From CAZMJG01 sp964576365 (lineage in GTDB: Bacteria > Patescibacteriota > Microgenomatia > UBA1406 > GWC2-37-13), in NCBI GenBank assembly GCA_964576365.1, contig CAZNUT010000010.1, forward strand, positions 1-34,892: a stretch of DNA of 34,892 nucleotides, given 5' to 3'. Below, one piece after another: positions 15,055 to 24,049 of the stretch; within the stretch, counting starts at the first letter, position 1; each line of letters opens with the position of its first letter. Both the position numbers and the translations under genes were made by a program. The notes under the pieces were generated by a model, which was not told the DNA's origin, made no database searches, and was given only the letters and a program-made list of their open reading frames with translations.

Positions 15055-15762
15055 TTATCCAAACCGAAACGCAAGAGATAGGATTGACCCTATGGAATAA
15101 GCGACTGTTGTATAAAAGGTGAGCGGCATCCTACGAAAATCTCTTCCAGACGTGTATAGAAAAATCCATGCCATCACCATCATAGCGATTGAATAGACTA
15201 CTCCTACTAGAACTGGATCAAAAGCTGCATATGCAAAAATAGCGATAGCTAGCACCATTGCGTTTGATACAATTCCCCACATATCTTTGCGATTCATCAG
15301 AAAAAGATTGTGTGTTCGCTCAAACATCATAAGAGCAAAGTACATCAGCAGACCTCCGGCAAAATACAAAATATTTCCAAAATAATAATCGTTAAAAAAA
15401 GCACTTGCACACATCCCGCTTGATGGAATTGTTTTTGTGTCACAGAAAGTATTAAATATGTAGCTGGCTATTTCATGTGCTCCATTTCCTGTTGCGTAAA
15501 AATAAACTCCAATTATAAAAATAAGAAGGGTCGTTGTTTCTTTTTTTGTTGAGATTGTTTTGAAGTTGTTTGAAATTGTTTTCATCATGAAAAATGGCAG
15601 TATCATCGTGATGAGGATGATGATTGTCATTTGTATACCTTCATGAAGTCGGAGAAAATCATATGGTTGTAGGACGATCTTCGTAGTAAAAGAAAAACGT
15701 TCCATTGTCACAAGTAATACATTAAGAGAAGATAGGATCAAAAAAATATGCAGGTTTTTCAT
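15055..15762 (-). CDS. Polytopic membrane protein, about 7 TM, function unknown
   Basis: 235 aa, nearly all hydrophobic. Probable membrane helices start near residues 5, 45, 76, 128, 163, 185 and 213. A short external-type loop (about 98-125) contains two cysteines (NTFCDTK and GMCASAF) and an N-terminal GNGAHE motif. I do not recognise the family. It follows the 119-aa membrane protein after 11 nt on the same strand, and may be co-transcribed with it and typA. A minus-strand TACAAT (plus 15768-15773) also ends 5 nt before its ATG, so an independent leaderless transcript is possible. Confidence 0.7.
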   Translation of the reverse strand: MKNLHIFLILSSLNVLLVTMERFSFTTKIVLQPYDFLRLHEGIQMTIIILITMILPFFMMKTISNNFKTISTKKETTTLLIFIIGVYFYATGNGAHEIASYIFNTFCDTKTIPSSGMCASAFFNDYYFGNILYFAGGLLMYFALMMFERTHNLFLMNRKDMWGIVSNAMVLAIAIFAYAAFDPVLVGVVYSIAMMVMAWIFLYTSGRDFRRMPLTFYTTVAYSIGSILSLAFRFG

Positions 15763-15773
15763 ACGATATTGTA

Positions 15774-16133
15774 TCAGGGAGATGAAAGATTGTTTTTTTT
15801 ATTTGTTACAAATATAAGAAGAGCGCCTGAAATCACTATCGGGATAAAGAGACTGATTTCTACAGTGATAAGAGAAATATAAGAATAAAATCGATATGCA
15901 GCAAAAGCATATACTACTCCTAAAATCCCACCTGCAAAGCAGAGAATATACCCGACCGGCCGCGGATACTTCCAGGCCAATAGCATTAAAAATATCAGTG
16001 GCACAAGTTGAAGTGCATGAATCCAGCCTTCATTGTGGGTTGATGTGCTTTCTCCGACAAAGAAAAAAAAGATAAAAAATATCGGAATCATCAATAAAAA
16101 CATTGCGGTTTTTTTGAGATTATAGATGGTCAT
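15774..16133 (-). CDS. Small membrane protein, 4 TM, function unknown
   Basis: 119 aa with four hydrophobic helices (about 11-27, 39-55, 62-82 and 88-110) and short polar loops. I do not recognise the family. The ATG lies 4 nt after the typA stop on the same strand and has no -10 box of its own at the leaderless distance, so it is probably co-transcribed and translationally coupled with typA. Confidence 0.68.
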   Translation of the reverse strand: MTIYNLKKTAMFLLMIPIFFIFFFFVGESTSTHNEGWIHALQLVPLIFLMLLAWKYPRPVGYILCFAGGILGVVYAFAAYRFYSYISLITVEISLFIPIVISGALLIFVTNKKNNLSSP

Positions 16134-16137
16134 CTAT

Positions 16138-17961
16138 TTACATTCTACGCGAAACACGTCGTTCTGGCTCGGTGAGAAGTTTTTTACGAAGGCGAAGATT
16201 TTTTGGAGTCACCTCAAGCATTTCATCATCACCGATAATGTCGAGATATTGTTCAAGTGTTAATTCGGTTGGAGGTTCTAGAGATTCCTTCACGCCCTCG
16301 CCTGCAGACCGATTGTTAGTAAGTTTTTTACCTTTACAAACATTTACCTCGATATCTCTCTCTTGGGAACTGAGGCCAACCACCATTCCTTCATATACCT
16401 GCACTCCAGGTCCGACAAAAAGGGTTCCGCGAACTTGAGCATTTATCAATCCATAAGATAGCGTTTCTCCTGATTGTGTCGCGATGAGAGCACCATTTCT
16501 TATGCTTTCCATTGCGCTTCCCATAGGTTCATATCCTAGTAGGTACGTGTTCATGATTGCGGTGCCTCTCGTATTGGTCATGAGTCTACTTCGGATACCG
16601 ATGAGATTACGGCTTGATATCTTATACATGAGGCGGATATTGTTATCGCTGGTAGTATGCATGGTGATCAACTGACCCTTTCGTTTTCCAATCTCATCTG
16701 ATATTGTACCGAGATGTTCTTTTGGGACGTCTATTGTCAATTCTTCGTATGGTTCGCAATTCTGATGATCAATTTTTTTGATGATGACTTGTGGTTTTGA
16801 TACCTCCATTTCAAATCCTTCTCTTCTCATTGTTTCGATAAGTACTGCAAGATGAAGCTCTCCTCTTCCGCTTACTATAAAACCACTTGTTTGAGGATCT
16901 TCTTCAATGCGTAGTCCAAGATTGGTTTCGCGTTCTTTGGTAAGTCGTTCGTGAATTTGACGCGAGGTGACATATTGACCTTCACGTCCAGCAAATGGAC
17001 TTGTATTTGCGCCAATACGTATTTTGATTGTGGGTTCCTCAATCGCGATAGGGGGAAGACTTTCTGGAGTGGATGGATCGGTGACGGTTTGTCCGATAGT
17101 GAGTTGAGGGATGCCGGCAAGTGCTGCGATATCGCCCGCTACTACTTCATCTACTTCTTGTTTGCCAAGACCAGCACTGGTAAAAAGTTTTGTAGCATTG
17201 AAGGTTCCAACGATCGTATTTTCCTCCACAAGCGCTATTCTCATACCCTTTTTGAGGGTGCCTCGTGTCACTTTGCCAATGCATAATTTACCCACATATG
17301 GGTCCTGATCAAGTGTGGAGATAAGCATTTGTACTGGTTTATCTGCACCAATATGACTATCTGGGACTTCCTGAACAATGGTATCAAGAAGAGGCGCAAG
17401 ATTTTCTCCAGGTGCTGGTGCGTATTTTTCAGGGAGACTTGTATATACAATACCATCGCGACCCACTCCATAAAGAGTTTTGAAGTGTAGAGCACTTTCA
17501 TCGTGTGCAAGTTCGAGAAATAAATTCTCAACTTCGCGTTGTACTTCAACCGGGCGCGCATCTTTTTTATCGATCTTATTGATGAGTAGGATCATTTTCA
17601 GTTTTGCTTCAAGAGCTTTTTTTAGAACAAAGCGGGTTTGGGGGAGAGGGCCTTCTGCTGCATCTACAAGTAGTAGAGCTCCACTAGCCATATTTAATAC
17701 CCGTTCTACTTCACTACCAAAGTCTGCGTGTCCGGGAGTATCGATGATATTTATTTTTTCACCTTTGTAGGTGATGCTTGTATTTTTAGCTAAAATAGTG
17801 ATGCCTTTTTCTCGTTCTAGGTCGTTTGAATCCATGAGCAGCTCCTGCTGCATTTCTTTTTGATTGTCACGAAAAACATGCGACTGCTTGAGGAGAGCGT
17901 CTACTAATGTGGTTTTTCCATGGTCGACATGGGCGATAATGGCTATATTACGTATTGACAT
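16138..17961 (-). CDS. typA: Translational GTPase TypA/BipA
   Basis: A 607-aa full-length EF-G-like GTPase that binds ribosomes and helps 50S assembly and translation under stress. The G motifs are clear: AHVDHGKTTLVDALL near residue 10, DTPGHADFG near 75-83 and NKIDKKDARP near 127-136. Domain II, the G'-less EF-G domains III and V (EEDPQTSGFIVSGRGELHLA) and the TypA C-terminal domain (GLINAQVRGTLFVGPGVQVY) follow. Length fits the family. A minus-strand TATACT (plus 17985-17990) gives a leader of about 17 nt, without an SD. It heads a possible operon with two membrane proteins. Confidence 0.97.
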   Translation of the reverse strand: MSIRNIAIIAHVDHGKTTLVDALLKQSHVFRDNQKEMQQELLMDSNDLEREKGITILAKNTSITYKGEKINIIDTPGHADFGSEVERVLNMASGALLLVDAAEGPLPQTRFVLKKALEAKLKMILLINKIDKKDARPVEVQREVENLFLELAHDESALHFKTLYGVGRDGIVYTSLPEKYAPAPGENLAPLLDTIVQEVPDSHIGADKPVQMLISTLDQDPYVGKLCIGKVTRGTLKKGMRIALVEENTIVGTFNATKLFTSAGLGKQEVDEVVAGDIAALAGIPQLTIGQTVTDPSTPESLPPIAIEEPTIKIRIGANTSPFAGREGQYVTSRQIHERLTKERETNLGLRIEEDPQTSGFIVSGRGELHLAVLIETMRREGFEMEVSKPQVIIKKIDHQNCEPYEELTIDVPKEHLGTISDEIGKRKGQLITMHTTSDNNIRLMYKISSRNLIGIRSRLMTNTRGTAIMNTYLLGYEPMGSAMESIRNGALIATQSGETLSYGLINAQVRGTLFVGPGVQVYEGMVVGLSSQERDIEVNVCKGKKLTNNRSAGEGVKESLEPPTELTLEQYLDIIGDDEMLEVTPKNLRLRKKLLTEPERRVSRRM

Positions 17962-18026
17962 AAAAATATTTCAAAGAGATATATAGTATATCAGATAAAT
18001 TATAATTTATTTGGTAAAATGTCGAT

Positions 18027-18659
18027 ATGAATGAACTACTCCAATTTGCCGTGAGGCAGAAAAAAAATATTTCGTTCCTGTTTTATCTGTTGCATCTAGC
18101 CATCATCATCATGATTGTGCTTGCGTGGCAAGTGTATGGGACCTCCGCTTTTTTTCAATATCAGTCTTTGTCAGGTATTTTTGGAGAAGCAGCGGTGGTT
18201 TTTTTTATTCTGAGTCTTCTTCCAGGCATTACTCGTAGATTTGGTATACGGCACCCGCTTATCCAGATTCTCATGCTGTTTCGTCGTCAAACAGGATTAA
18301 CCATGTTTTTTTTAGCTGCATTTCATGGTCTCGTTTACCGTTTTTTTTCAGTTATCGTCGAGGGATGGTCGCCTACAACTGTAATAGCTTTATATGAGAC
18401 TTTTGGCACCATCACATTGTTTATTTTGCTTTTTCCCATGGCCATAACTTCTAATGATTGGAGTGTCCAGCATTTAGGGGCTGGATGGAAAAAACTTCAT
18501 ATGTTGGGTTATCTGGCTGCATGGACAATTTTTTTCCATTTGGCGCTTATTGAGGTCTCATTTTGGGCAATAATCATCGGGCTTACTGCTTGTGCAGAGC
18601 TCTTTTCATGGATTTATTGGTGGCGAACCCGCACTGTCTTCCCGGCACAAACTATATGA
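18027..18659 (+). CDS. Ferric-reductase-like heme transmembrane protein
   Basis: 210 aa with about six membrane helices of the ferric reductase-like (YedZ/MsrQ-type) domain. Likely heme ligands are H100 (FLAAFHGLVYR) and H158/H171 (WKKLHMLGYLAAWTIFFHLAL). No flavin or NAD(P)H domain is attached, so electrons must come from a partner, as for MsrQ with MsrP, though no MsrP is nearby. TAAAAT at 18015-18020 ends 6 nt before the ATG. It is divergent from typA, with a 65-nt gap. Confidence 0.8.
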   Translation: MNELLQFAVRQKKNISFLFYLLHLAIIIMIVLAWQVYGTSAFFQYQSLSGIFGEAAVVFFILSLLPGITRRFGIRHPLIQILMLFRRQTGLTMFFLAAFHGLVYRFFSVIVEGWSPTTVIALYETFGTITLFILLFPMAITSNDWSVQHLGAGWKKLHMLGYLAAWTIFFHLALIEVSFWAIIIGLTACAELFSWIYWWRTRTVFPAQTI

Positions 18660-19018
18660 TAACCCAGTAAGTCAGCTTTTAGTGAGTAAGCAGGTAAGAT
18701 GTGATTTTAATTACCAATTTCCGAGAATAATACCTGTCTGTCGTTAGCCAGAGATCTTCATATTTTTTTAGCAGATTCTGACATTCATTTTTTTCTTGTC
18801 AGTCTTTCTTCGATTGGTTGGTAGCCGATTTGCGTGTCGATGTGTTCATCGACTGTGTGATAGGAGTTATCCATCTACGATATCTATAGAATGTAAGTGA
18901 GTTTGTTTAGTCGCGAGTAGATTTTGCTAATGCTCTGAACGACAAAAAGCATTTAGGTTTATCCTCGAAAGAAACATTTGTCTATTTTTATCCAAACAAT
19001 GATAAAATATGATGTTGT
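18660..19018. other. Non-coding gap of 359 bp
   Basis: No ORF worth calling on either strand. It holds a perfect hairpin, GTCGATG (18836-18842), loop TGTT, CATCGAC (18847-18853), without a T-run. TAAAAT at 19003-19008 lies 10 nt before the next ATG. The rest shows nothing I can name. Confidence 0.5.
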
Positions 19019-20674
19019 ATGACAGTACCTCATGATTTGAAAACCCGCGTTTTTACACAGGCATATCGTTCTTTCTTGAGCGCTGAGGGTGCGATGAGTA
19101 TAGATCAGATTGTAAGACTTTATAGAGATATGCGTCCTTCAATTCATAAAAAGGCGCAAGGTGTTGAGGTGGATATCGAAGCATTTATGTATTCATTTAT
19201 GCGCCTACCTCACCTGATGCACAAAGTAAAAAAAATCGTGATGGCGCAAACAGAAGAGCGATTTACACACGAAGGATATCAGATAAAAGACTGGCTAGAG
19301 GTTGATGCGCCAGCGCGTAGGAGAAAAATGTTTTTTGATGGCAATGAACAACTGGCTGTGACCATCAACTCTGTCACAGATCTTGATGATGTCGTATGTC
19401 TTCTTACGGCACTTCAGATTGAATGGAATAAGATGCATGAAAAGCTTTCGCGCTCGCGAAAAGTTGAGTACGAGGATATGGAGAACCTGAGACAAATACT
19501 CGGTATTGATGAAGAGAATTGGCAACGCATCATGAAGATTTGGGATGATAAAAGCGTGTTTTGGCTTAAAGAGATAGCACAAAAGCCCCTCGATTACCGT
19601 ATTATTCTCCTCAAAGGGGCGTATGTAGATTATAAGAAAGCTGCTCAACAATGGCTTGAAAACATCATGAAGGTAAGTAGATATAAAGATATGCGTACCC
19701 GTCCTCTTTACTTCGTTTCTTCAAATACCCATAGTTTAGTAAATAATCTTACTGGTTGGGTAGTGGCTTATGAAAAAGAATTGATTTCTTATTTGCAGGA
19801 GAGAGGCATGAAGACATTTTTAGCCTACTGGAGGCAAATAGAATCTGGTGAGTATCCAGGTTCGCGTGAGCATTTTCTTTGGTATATTTTAAAAAAGTAT
19901 GAAAAAGAATTTCCTGAGGTAAAAAAGAAAAGACAAGAACATGAAAGAGAGTTGGGGATCGATTTTATAGAAGCGGTAGATTATTTGGATATTGATGCGC
20001 AGGTCTTTCCTGTTTCGGCACTTACTCGAGGTACGGTTGGCGAGAAGTTGCAAAGTGATATCCAAGCTCTTGCTCATTCAGATGCTCTCGTGTTGAATAT
20101 TGATTATCCTCTTGGTTTTGGCGCCTACATGGTGATGTCCACAGTCCTTCAGAATATCCAGCAAGTCAAAGGTGTCTATATTCTTGGCAAAGCATCCTTT
20201 CTCCATGGAAATATTGGAGATATAGCATTGCCACACACTGTTCTTGATACTTACAGTAATAATACGATTATTTTTAATAACGTATTTAAAAAGCATCATT
20301 TTGCAGGATATCAAAGCGGCAGCATCCTCACCAATCAGAAAGTTGTCTCTTCACAAGGGACTTTTTTACATCCTTGGGAGGCGCTGGAACAATATTTTCT
20401 TGATGACTTTACAATTATAGAGATGGAGAATGGTCCTTATTTGAATGCTATTTATGAGAATACACATTTCAACAGGTATCCTACAGAGGAGACGGTCAAT
20501 TTGTTGTCGTCGCCAATCGATATAGGTATCATTCATTATGCTTCTGACACCCCATTTACCAAAGCAGTGACTTTAGGTACACGTAATTTGGGCTATGATG
20601 GAGTAGAAGGAACATATACCGCATCACTTGCTATTCTGAAAAGAATCATCGAGGTTGAATTGGAAGGTATATAA
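19019..20674 (+). CDS. 551-aa protein with nucleoside-phosphorylase-like C-terminal domain
   Basis: The N-terminal 300 residues are mostly charged helices with no motif I recognise. The C-terminal half (about 330-545) resembles the purine nucleoside phosphorylase/MTAN fold. GKASFLHGNIGDIALPH starts at about 390, followed by an E468-M469-E470 triad (EMENGPYLNAIYE, like the ribose-binding EME of PNPs) and then HYASDTPF (like the SD motif). It may belong to the DUF6909-type family. It probably cleaves or senses a nucleoside or a related ribosyl compound. It leads the zwf-gnd operon with a 24-nt gap, so a link between nucleoside ribose and the pentose phosphate pathway is plausible. TAAAAT at 19003-19008 gives a very short leader. 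Confidence 0.65.
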   Translation: MTVPHDLKTRVFTQAYRSFLSAEGAMSIDQIVRLYRDMRPSIHKKAQGVEVDIEAFMYSFMRLPHLMHKVKKIVMAQTEERFTHEGYQIKDWLEVDAPARRRKMFFDGNEQLAVTINSVTDLDDVVCLLTALQIEWNKMHEKLSRSRKVEYEDMENLRQILGIDEENWQRIMKIWDDKSVFWLKEIAQKPLDYRIILLKGAYVDYKKAAQQWLENIMKVSRYKDMRTRPLYFVSSNTHSLVNNLTGWVVAYEKELISYLQERGMKTFLAYWRQIESGEYPGSREHFLWYILKKYEKEFPEVKKKRQEHERELGIDFIEAVDYLDIDAQVFPVSALTRGTVGEKLQSDIQALAHSDALVLNIDYPLGFGAYMVMSTVLQNIQQVKGVYILGKASFLHGNIGDIALPHTVLDTYSNNTIIFNNVFKKHHFAGYQSGSILTNQKVVSSQGTFLHPWEALEQYFLDDFTIIEMENGPYLNAIYENTHFNRYPTEETVNLLSSPIDIGIIHYASDTPFTKAVTLGTRNLGYDGVEGTYTASLAILKRIIEVELEGI

Positions 20675-20698
20675 TGTATTTTTGAATTTGTAGCGATT

Positions 20699-22114
20699 AT
20701 GCAATCAATACCTCCCTCTAAATTTGAATTACCGACTATTTTTGTCATCTTCGGTATTACTGGCGATCTGATGAGAAAAAAGATATTGAGGTCGTTATAT
20801 CACCTCTACATAAAAAAACTACTCCCTGAACGATTTAAGATTTACGGTTTTGCGCGCAGACCATTTTCAGATGAGGAGATGCAACAGTATTTAAAAGAAG
20901 TGATGATAGATGCAAGTTTTCCAAAAAAAGAATTATACGAAGATTTTTTGAATCATGTGCATTATGTACAGGGAGATTTTCATGCACCCGATGCATACGA
21001 ACGTCTGGCTCGCTTGTTGGGAAAAATAGATACTGGATGGAGCGTGTGTTCGAATAAACTTTTTTATCTTGCGGTACCTCCTGCTTCTTATACACAAATT
21101 ATCGACAATCTCCATTCAAGCGATCTTACAGCTCCTTGTAGTCCCCAAGAAGGTTGGACGCGTGTCATTCTCGAGAAGCCATTTGGTACTGATTTAAAAA
21201 CTGCTCTGCATCTTGATATGCAGCTTGGTAAGCTTTTCCGCGAGGAACAGATATATCGCGTAGACCATTATTTAGCCAAAGAGACTGTGCGTAATATTCT
21301 TGCGTTTCGATTTGGCAATGTATTTCTTGCACCTGCATGGAATAAAAAGTGGATAGAAAAAATTGAAATAAAAATGTTTGAAAAAGATACGGTTTTAAAA
21401 CGAGGAGATTTTTATGATAAGGTTGGATCTCTCAGAGATGTTGGTCAAAACCATATGTTGCAATTGTTGGCGCTTTTTATCATGGATCAACCGTCTGAAT
21501 TTGCACCTGAAGGGATAAAAACTAAAAGAAGTAGGGCGATCGCATCTCTTAAAAAATGCACTACGTATGAGATTGCGCATCATACCAAGAGAGGGCAGTA
21601 TGTAGGCTATCGCCAGGAAGAGGGAGTAGATGCTGATTCTCAAACAGAAACATATTTTCGGATTGTTGCAAATAGTAGTTTGCCATCATTTCGGGAGGTG
21701 CCCCTCATTCTGGAAAGTGGCAAGGCGATGGTAGAAGATCTTACAGAAGTCGTTGTTACATTCCGACATCCAACTTCGGGACTTTTTGCACCATCAGTAA
21801 CCCAGCGAAATCAACTCATATATCGTATACGGCCTCAAGAGCGTATCAGTATGAGTTTTTTGGGTAAGAAACCAGGTTTTGCATACGAGTTAAATCAACA
21901 CGAGCTTGGTTTTGATTATCAGAGTTTTTATACAAAAGGTGAATCAGTAGATGATTATGAAGCGCTTCTTTTTGATATTATCCGTGGAGATCAGACACTT
22001 TTTGTTTCTACTGAAGAGATAGTCAGTCAATGGAAATTTATCGAGCCGATTGTGAAAGAATGGCAAAGTGGTAGACCACCTTTATATTATTATTCACCTC
22101 ATGAACGATTCTAA
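20699..22114 (+). CDS. zwf: Glucose-6-phosphate dehydrogenase
   Basis: 471 aa, full length. It oxidises glucose-6-phosphate to 6-phosphogluconolactone with NAD(P)+, the entry step of the oxidative pentose phosphate pathway. The N-terminal Rossmann motif is FVIFGITGDLMRKKI. VILEKPFGTDL and the catalytic RVDHYLAKETVRNILAFRFGN (His near residue 190) are diagnostic. NHMLQLLALFIMDQPSEFAP is also conserved. Its start overlaps no SD; TATAAT at 20670-20675 overlaps the stop of the previous gene and would give a leader of about 17 nt. It overlaps gnd by 14 nt. Confidence 0.97.
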   Translation: MQSIPPSKFELPTIFVIFGITGDLMRKKILRSLYHLYIKKLLPERFKIYGFARRPFSDEEMQQYLKEVMIDASFPKKELYEDFLNHVHYVQGDFHAPDAYERLARLLGKIDTGWSVCSNKLFYLAVPPASYTQIIDNLHSSDLTAPCSPQEGWTRVILEKPFGTDLKTALHLDMQLGKLFREEQIYRVDHYLAKETVRNILAFRFGNVFLAPAWNKKWIEKIEIKMFEKDTVLKRGDFYDKVGSLRDVGQNHMLQLLALFIMDQPSEFAPEGIKTKRSRAIASLKKCTTYEIAHHTKRGQYVGYRQEEGVDADSQTETYFRIVANSSLPSFREVPLILESGKAMVEDLTEVVVTFRHPTSGLFAPSVTQRNQLIYRIRPQERISMSFLGKKPGFAYELNQHELGFDYQSFYTKGESVDDYEALLFDIIRGDQTLFVSTEEIVSQWKFIEPIVKEWQSGRPPLYYYSPHERF

Positions 22115-23042
22115 AAAACTCTTAATACATAAAGAAATTGCAGTCATTGGATTGGGAAAAATGGGCGCTGGTGTAGCGCGAAATCTGCACGAAAAAGGCT
22201 GGCGAGTAGTTGTCTGGAATAGGTCAAAAGAAAAAGTTGAGGAGTTGGCTAAAGAAGGATTATCACCTGCATATTCTTATCAGGAAATTGCTTCTGAATT
22301 GCGGCATAATCCGCGCATTTTCTGGTTGATGCTGCCCGCAGGTGAGGCAGTGGAACAGGCGATATTTGGTGATGAAGGACTCATACCTCATTTGCGTTCG
22401 GGAGATATTGTTATTGACGCAGGGAATTCTTTTTATAAAGATGCCAAGCGTAGAGGCTTACAATTGACCAAGAAAGGAATAGAGTTCGTGGATGTGGGTG
22501 TTTCTGGTGGTCCTGCTGGCGCTCGAAATGGCGCGTGTCTTATGGTAGGAGGGAAAAAAGCTTTGTTTCAGTTTCTTGAACCATTATTTAGCGATATTGC
22601 TTTGTCCAAAGGTTATGCTCATTTTGAAGGGATGGGCGCTGGTCATTTTGTCAAAATGGTGCATAATGGTATCGAGTACGGCATGATGCAAGCGATCGGC
22701 GAGGGTTTTGAGGTGATGAAAAAAAGTGATTATTCACTCGATTTAGAAGAAATTGCTCGTATTTATAATACAGGCAGTGTGATCGAGTCAAGATTAATTG
22801 GTTGGTTGCAAAAAGCATTTCGGGATTCAGGTACAGATTTGAATGATATTTCAGGCGCAATCAATGCAACCGGTGAGGGTGAGTGGACAGTAAAGACAGC
22901 AAAAGAACTTGGTGTGCCAGTGCCCGTCATCGAAGATTCATTTGTATTTCGTCAAAAATCAAAAGAGAGTCCTAGCTATACAGGACAAGTTGTTTCTGCT
23001 TTGAGGGGTCAGTTCGGCGGACATGCGGTTGGCAAAAATTGA
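22101..23042 (+). CDS. gnd: 6-phosphogluconate dehydrogenase, decarboxylating (short form)
   Basis: 313 aa from the ATG at 22101 (MNDSKKLL); the upstream start at 22068 lies deep inside zwf. It converts 6-phosphogluconate to ribulose-5-phosphate, CO2 and NAD(P)H. Motifs: dinucleotide-binding AVIGLGKMGAGVARNL, substrate site VDVGVSGGPAGARNGACLMV and catalytic GHFVKMVHNGIEYGMMQAIG. The length of about 310 aa is that of the short, often NAD-dependent type. It is translationally coupled to zwf (14-nt overlap). No 6-phosphogluconolactonase gene is in the operon. Confidence 0.95.
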   Translation: MNDSKKLLIHKEIAVIGLGKMGAGVARNLHEKGWRVVVWNRSKEKVEELAKEGLSPAYSYQEIASELRHNPRIFWLMLPAGEAVEQAIFGDEGLIPHLRSGDIVIDAGNSFYKDAKRRGLQLTKKGIEFVDVGVSGGPAGARNGACLMVGGKKALFQFLEPLFSDIALSKGYAHFEGMGAGHFVKMVHNGIEYGMMQAIGEGFEVMKKSDYSLDLEEIARIYNTGSVIESRLIGWLQKAFRDSGTDLNDISGAINATGEGEWTVKTAKELGVPVPVIEDSFVFRQKSKESPSYTGQVVSALRGQFGGHAVGKN

Positions 23043-23251
23043 GATGTCTAACTAGTGAGTTTATCAAGTTCGAATGGTTATAAAGCAGATTTTAGGTTTA
23101 GGTTTCAGGAATTCAGCTACTCGGTAGTAATGTACAAATTTTTATGTCATTGTGTGGAGGCTAATAAAGAAGCAATCTGTCTGACATCGTCATACTAAGC
23201 CTGTTCAGTTTGATACTGCAAAACCTTGTTATTTCATAATTTATTTTACCC

Positions 23252-23268
23252 TCTCTTATCGTAAGAGA
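23252..23268. repeat. Hairpin upstream of the cyclase gene
   Basis: TCTCTTA (23252-23258) pairs with TAAGAGA (23262-23268) around a TCG loop. It is 41 nt before the ATG at 23310 and has no T-run. It may be an operator or a leader hairpin. Confidence 0.35.
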
Positions 23269-23309
23269 AGGAAATGGAGCTCTATTTTTTTACTGATATC
23301 ATTAATCAT

Positions 23310-23924
23310 ATGAAGATAATAGATATTTCTATCCCGATTAAACAAGGAATGGTGGTTTATCCTGGCAATCCAGATGTAACTATTGAAAAAATCGTAAGTC
23401 ACGCAAGTAAATCCGAAATTTCTAAACTTACACTCGGTTCTCATACAGGTACACATATTGATGCTCCAAAACACGCTATAACAGGTGCTTGTTCATTGGA
23501 TCAATTGTCACTTGATGCTTTTTATGGTCCTTGTCGCGTCATTGATTGTACTCAGGATAAAGTCTTTGTATCGTTGCAAACCATTGAGCAAGCACATGTG
23601 CAAAAAGGTGAACGAATACTGCTTAAGACACAAAATTCTCTTCGTGGTTTTAACCAATTTGACCCCAATTTTATATTCGTTTCACCCGAAGCTGCGCAGT
23701 ACTTAGCTTCAAAGGTTGTTTTTATTGGTATTGATTATTTTTCTATCAAACAAAAAGGTTCGACGGATAATAGGCCGCACACCTATTTTCTTGAAAAAAA
23801 TATTCCTATTCTTGAAGGTATTGATTTATCAAGCGTTCAGCCTGGAACCTATACGCTCATTGCTTTTCCACTTGCTTTGTATCAGGGTGACGGCGCTCCA
23901 ACCCGAGCTATTCTTCTCAGTTGA
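23310..23924 (+). CDS. Cyclase-family metal hydrolase (kynurenine formamidase-like)
   Basis: 204 aa. The metal motif HTGTHIDAPKH (H45, H49, D51, H55) marks the cyclase/arylformamidase family (Pfam Cyclase), binding a divalent metal. VFIGIDYFSI and the C-terminal LEGIDLSSVQPGTYTLIAFP with YQGDGAPTRAILL are typical. The substrate cannot be told; formylkynurenine is unlikely unless tryptophan degradation genes are present. The ATG at 23310 is preferred over one at 23274 because TATCAT at 23297-23302 ends 7 nt before it and family proteins begin near MKIIDIS. Confidence 0.85.
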   Translation: MKIIDISIPIKQGMVVYPGNPDVTIEKIVSHASKSEISKLTLGSHTGTHIDAPKHAITGACSLDQLSLDAFYGPCRVIDCTQDKVFVSLQTIEQAHVQKGERILLKTQNSLRGFNQFDPNFIFVSPEAAQYLASKVVFIGIDYFSIKQKGSTDNRPHTYFLEKNIPILEGIDLSSVQPGTYTLIAFPLALYQGDGAPTRAILLS

Positions 23925-24049
23925 GCGGGTATAAATTATATATATAGAAAATATTCGTATTTTGATTTATACTATAATTTATATTTTAGATTGTTTTGAA
24001 AGTATTTAATATATATAAAAATTATTTTTTTCTCTATATATATAGAAAT

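Noticed and set aside
23274..23309. Longer N-terminus of the cyclase-family gene
   Set aside because: The family begins near MKIIDIS, and the likely promoter box lies inside the extension.
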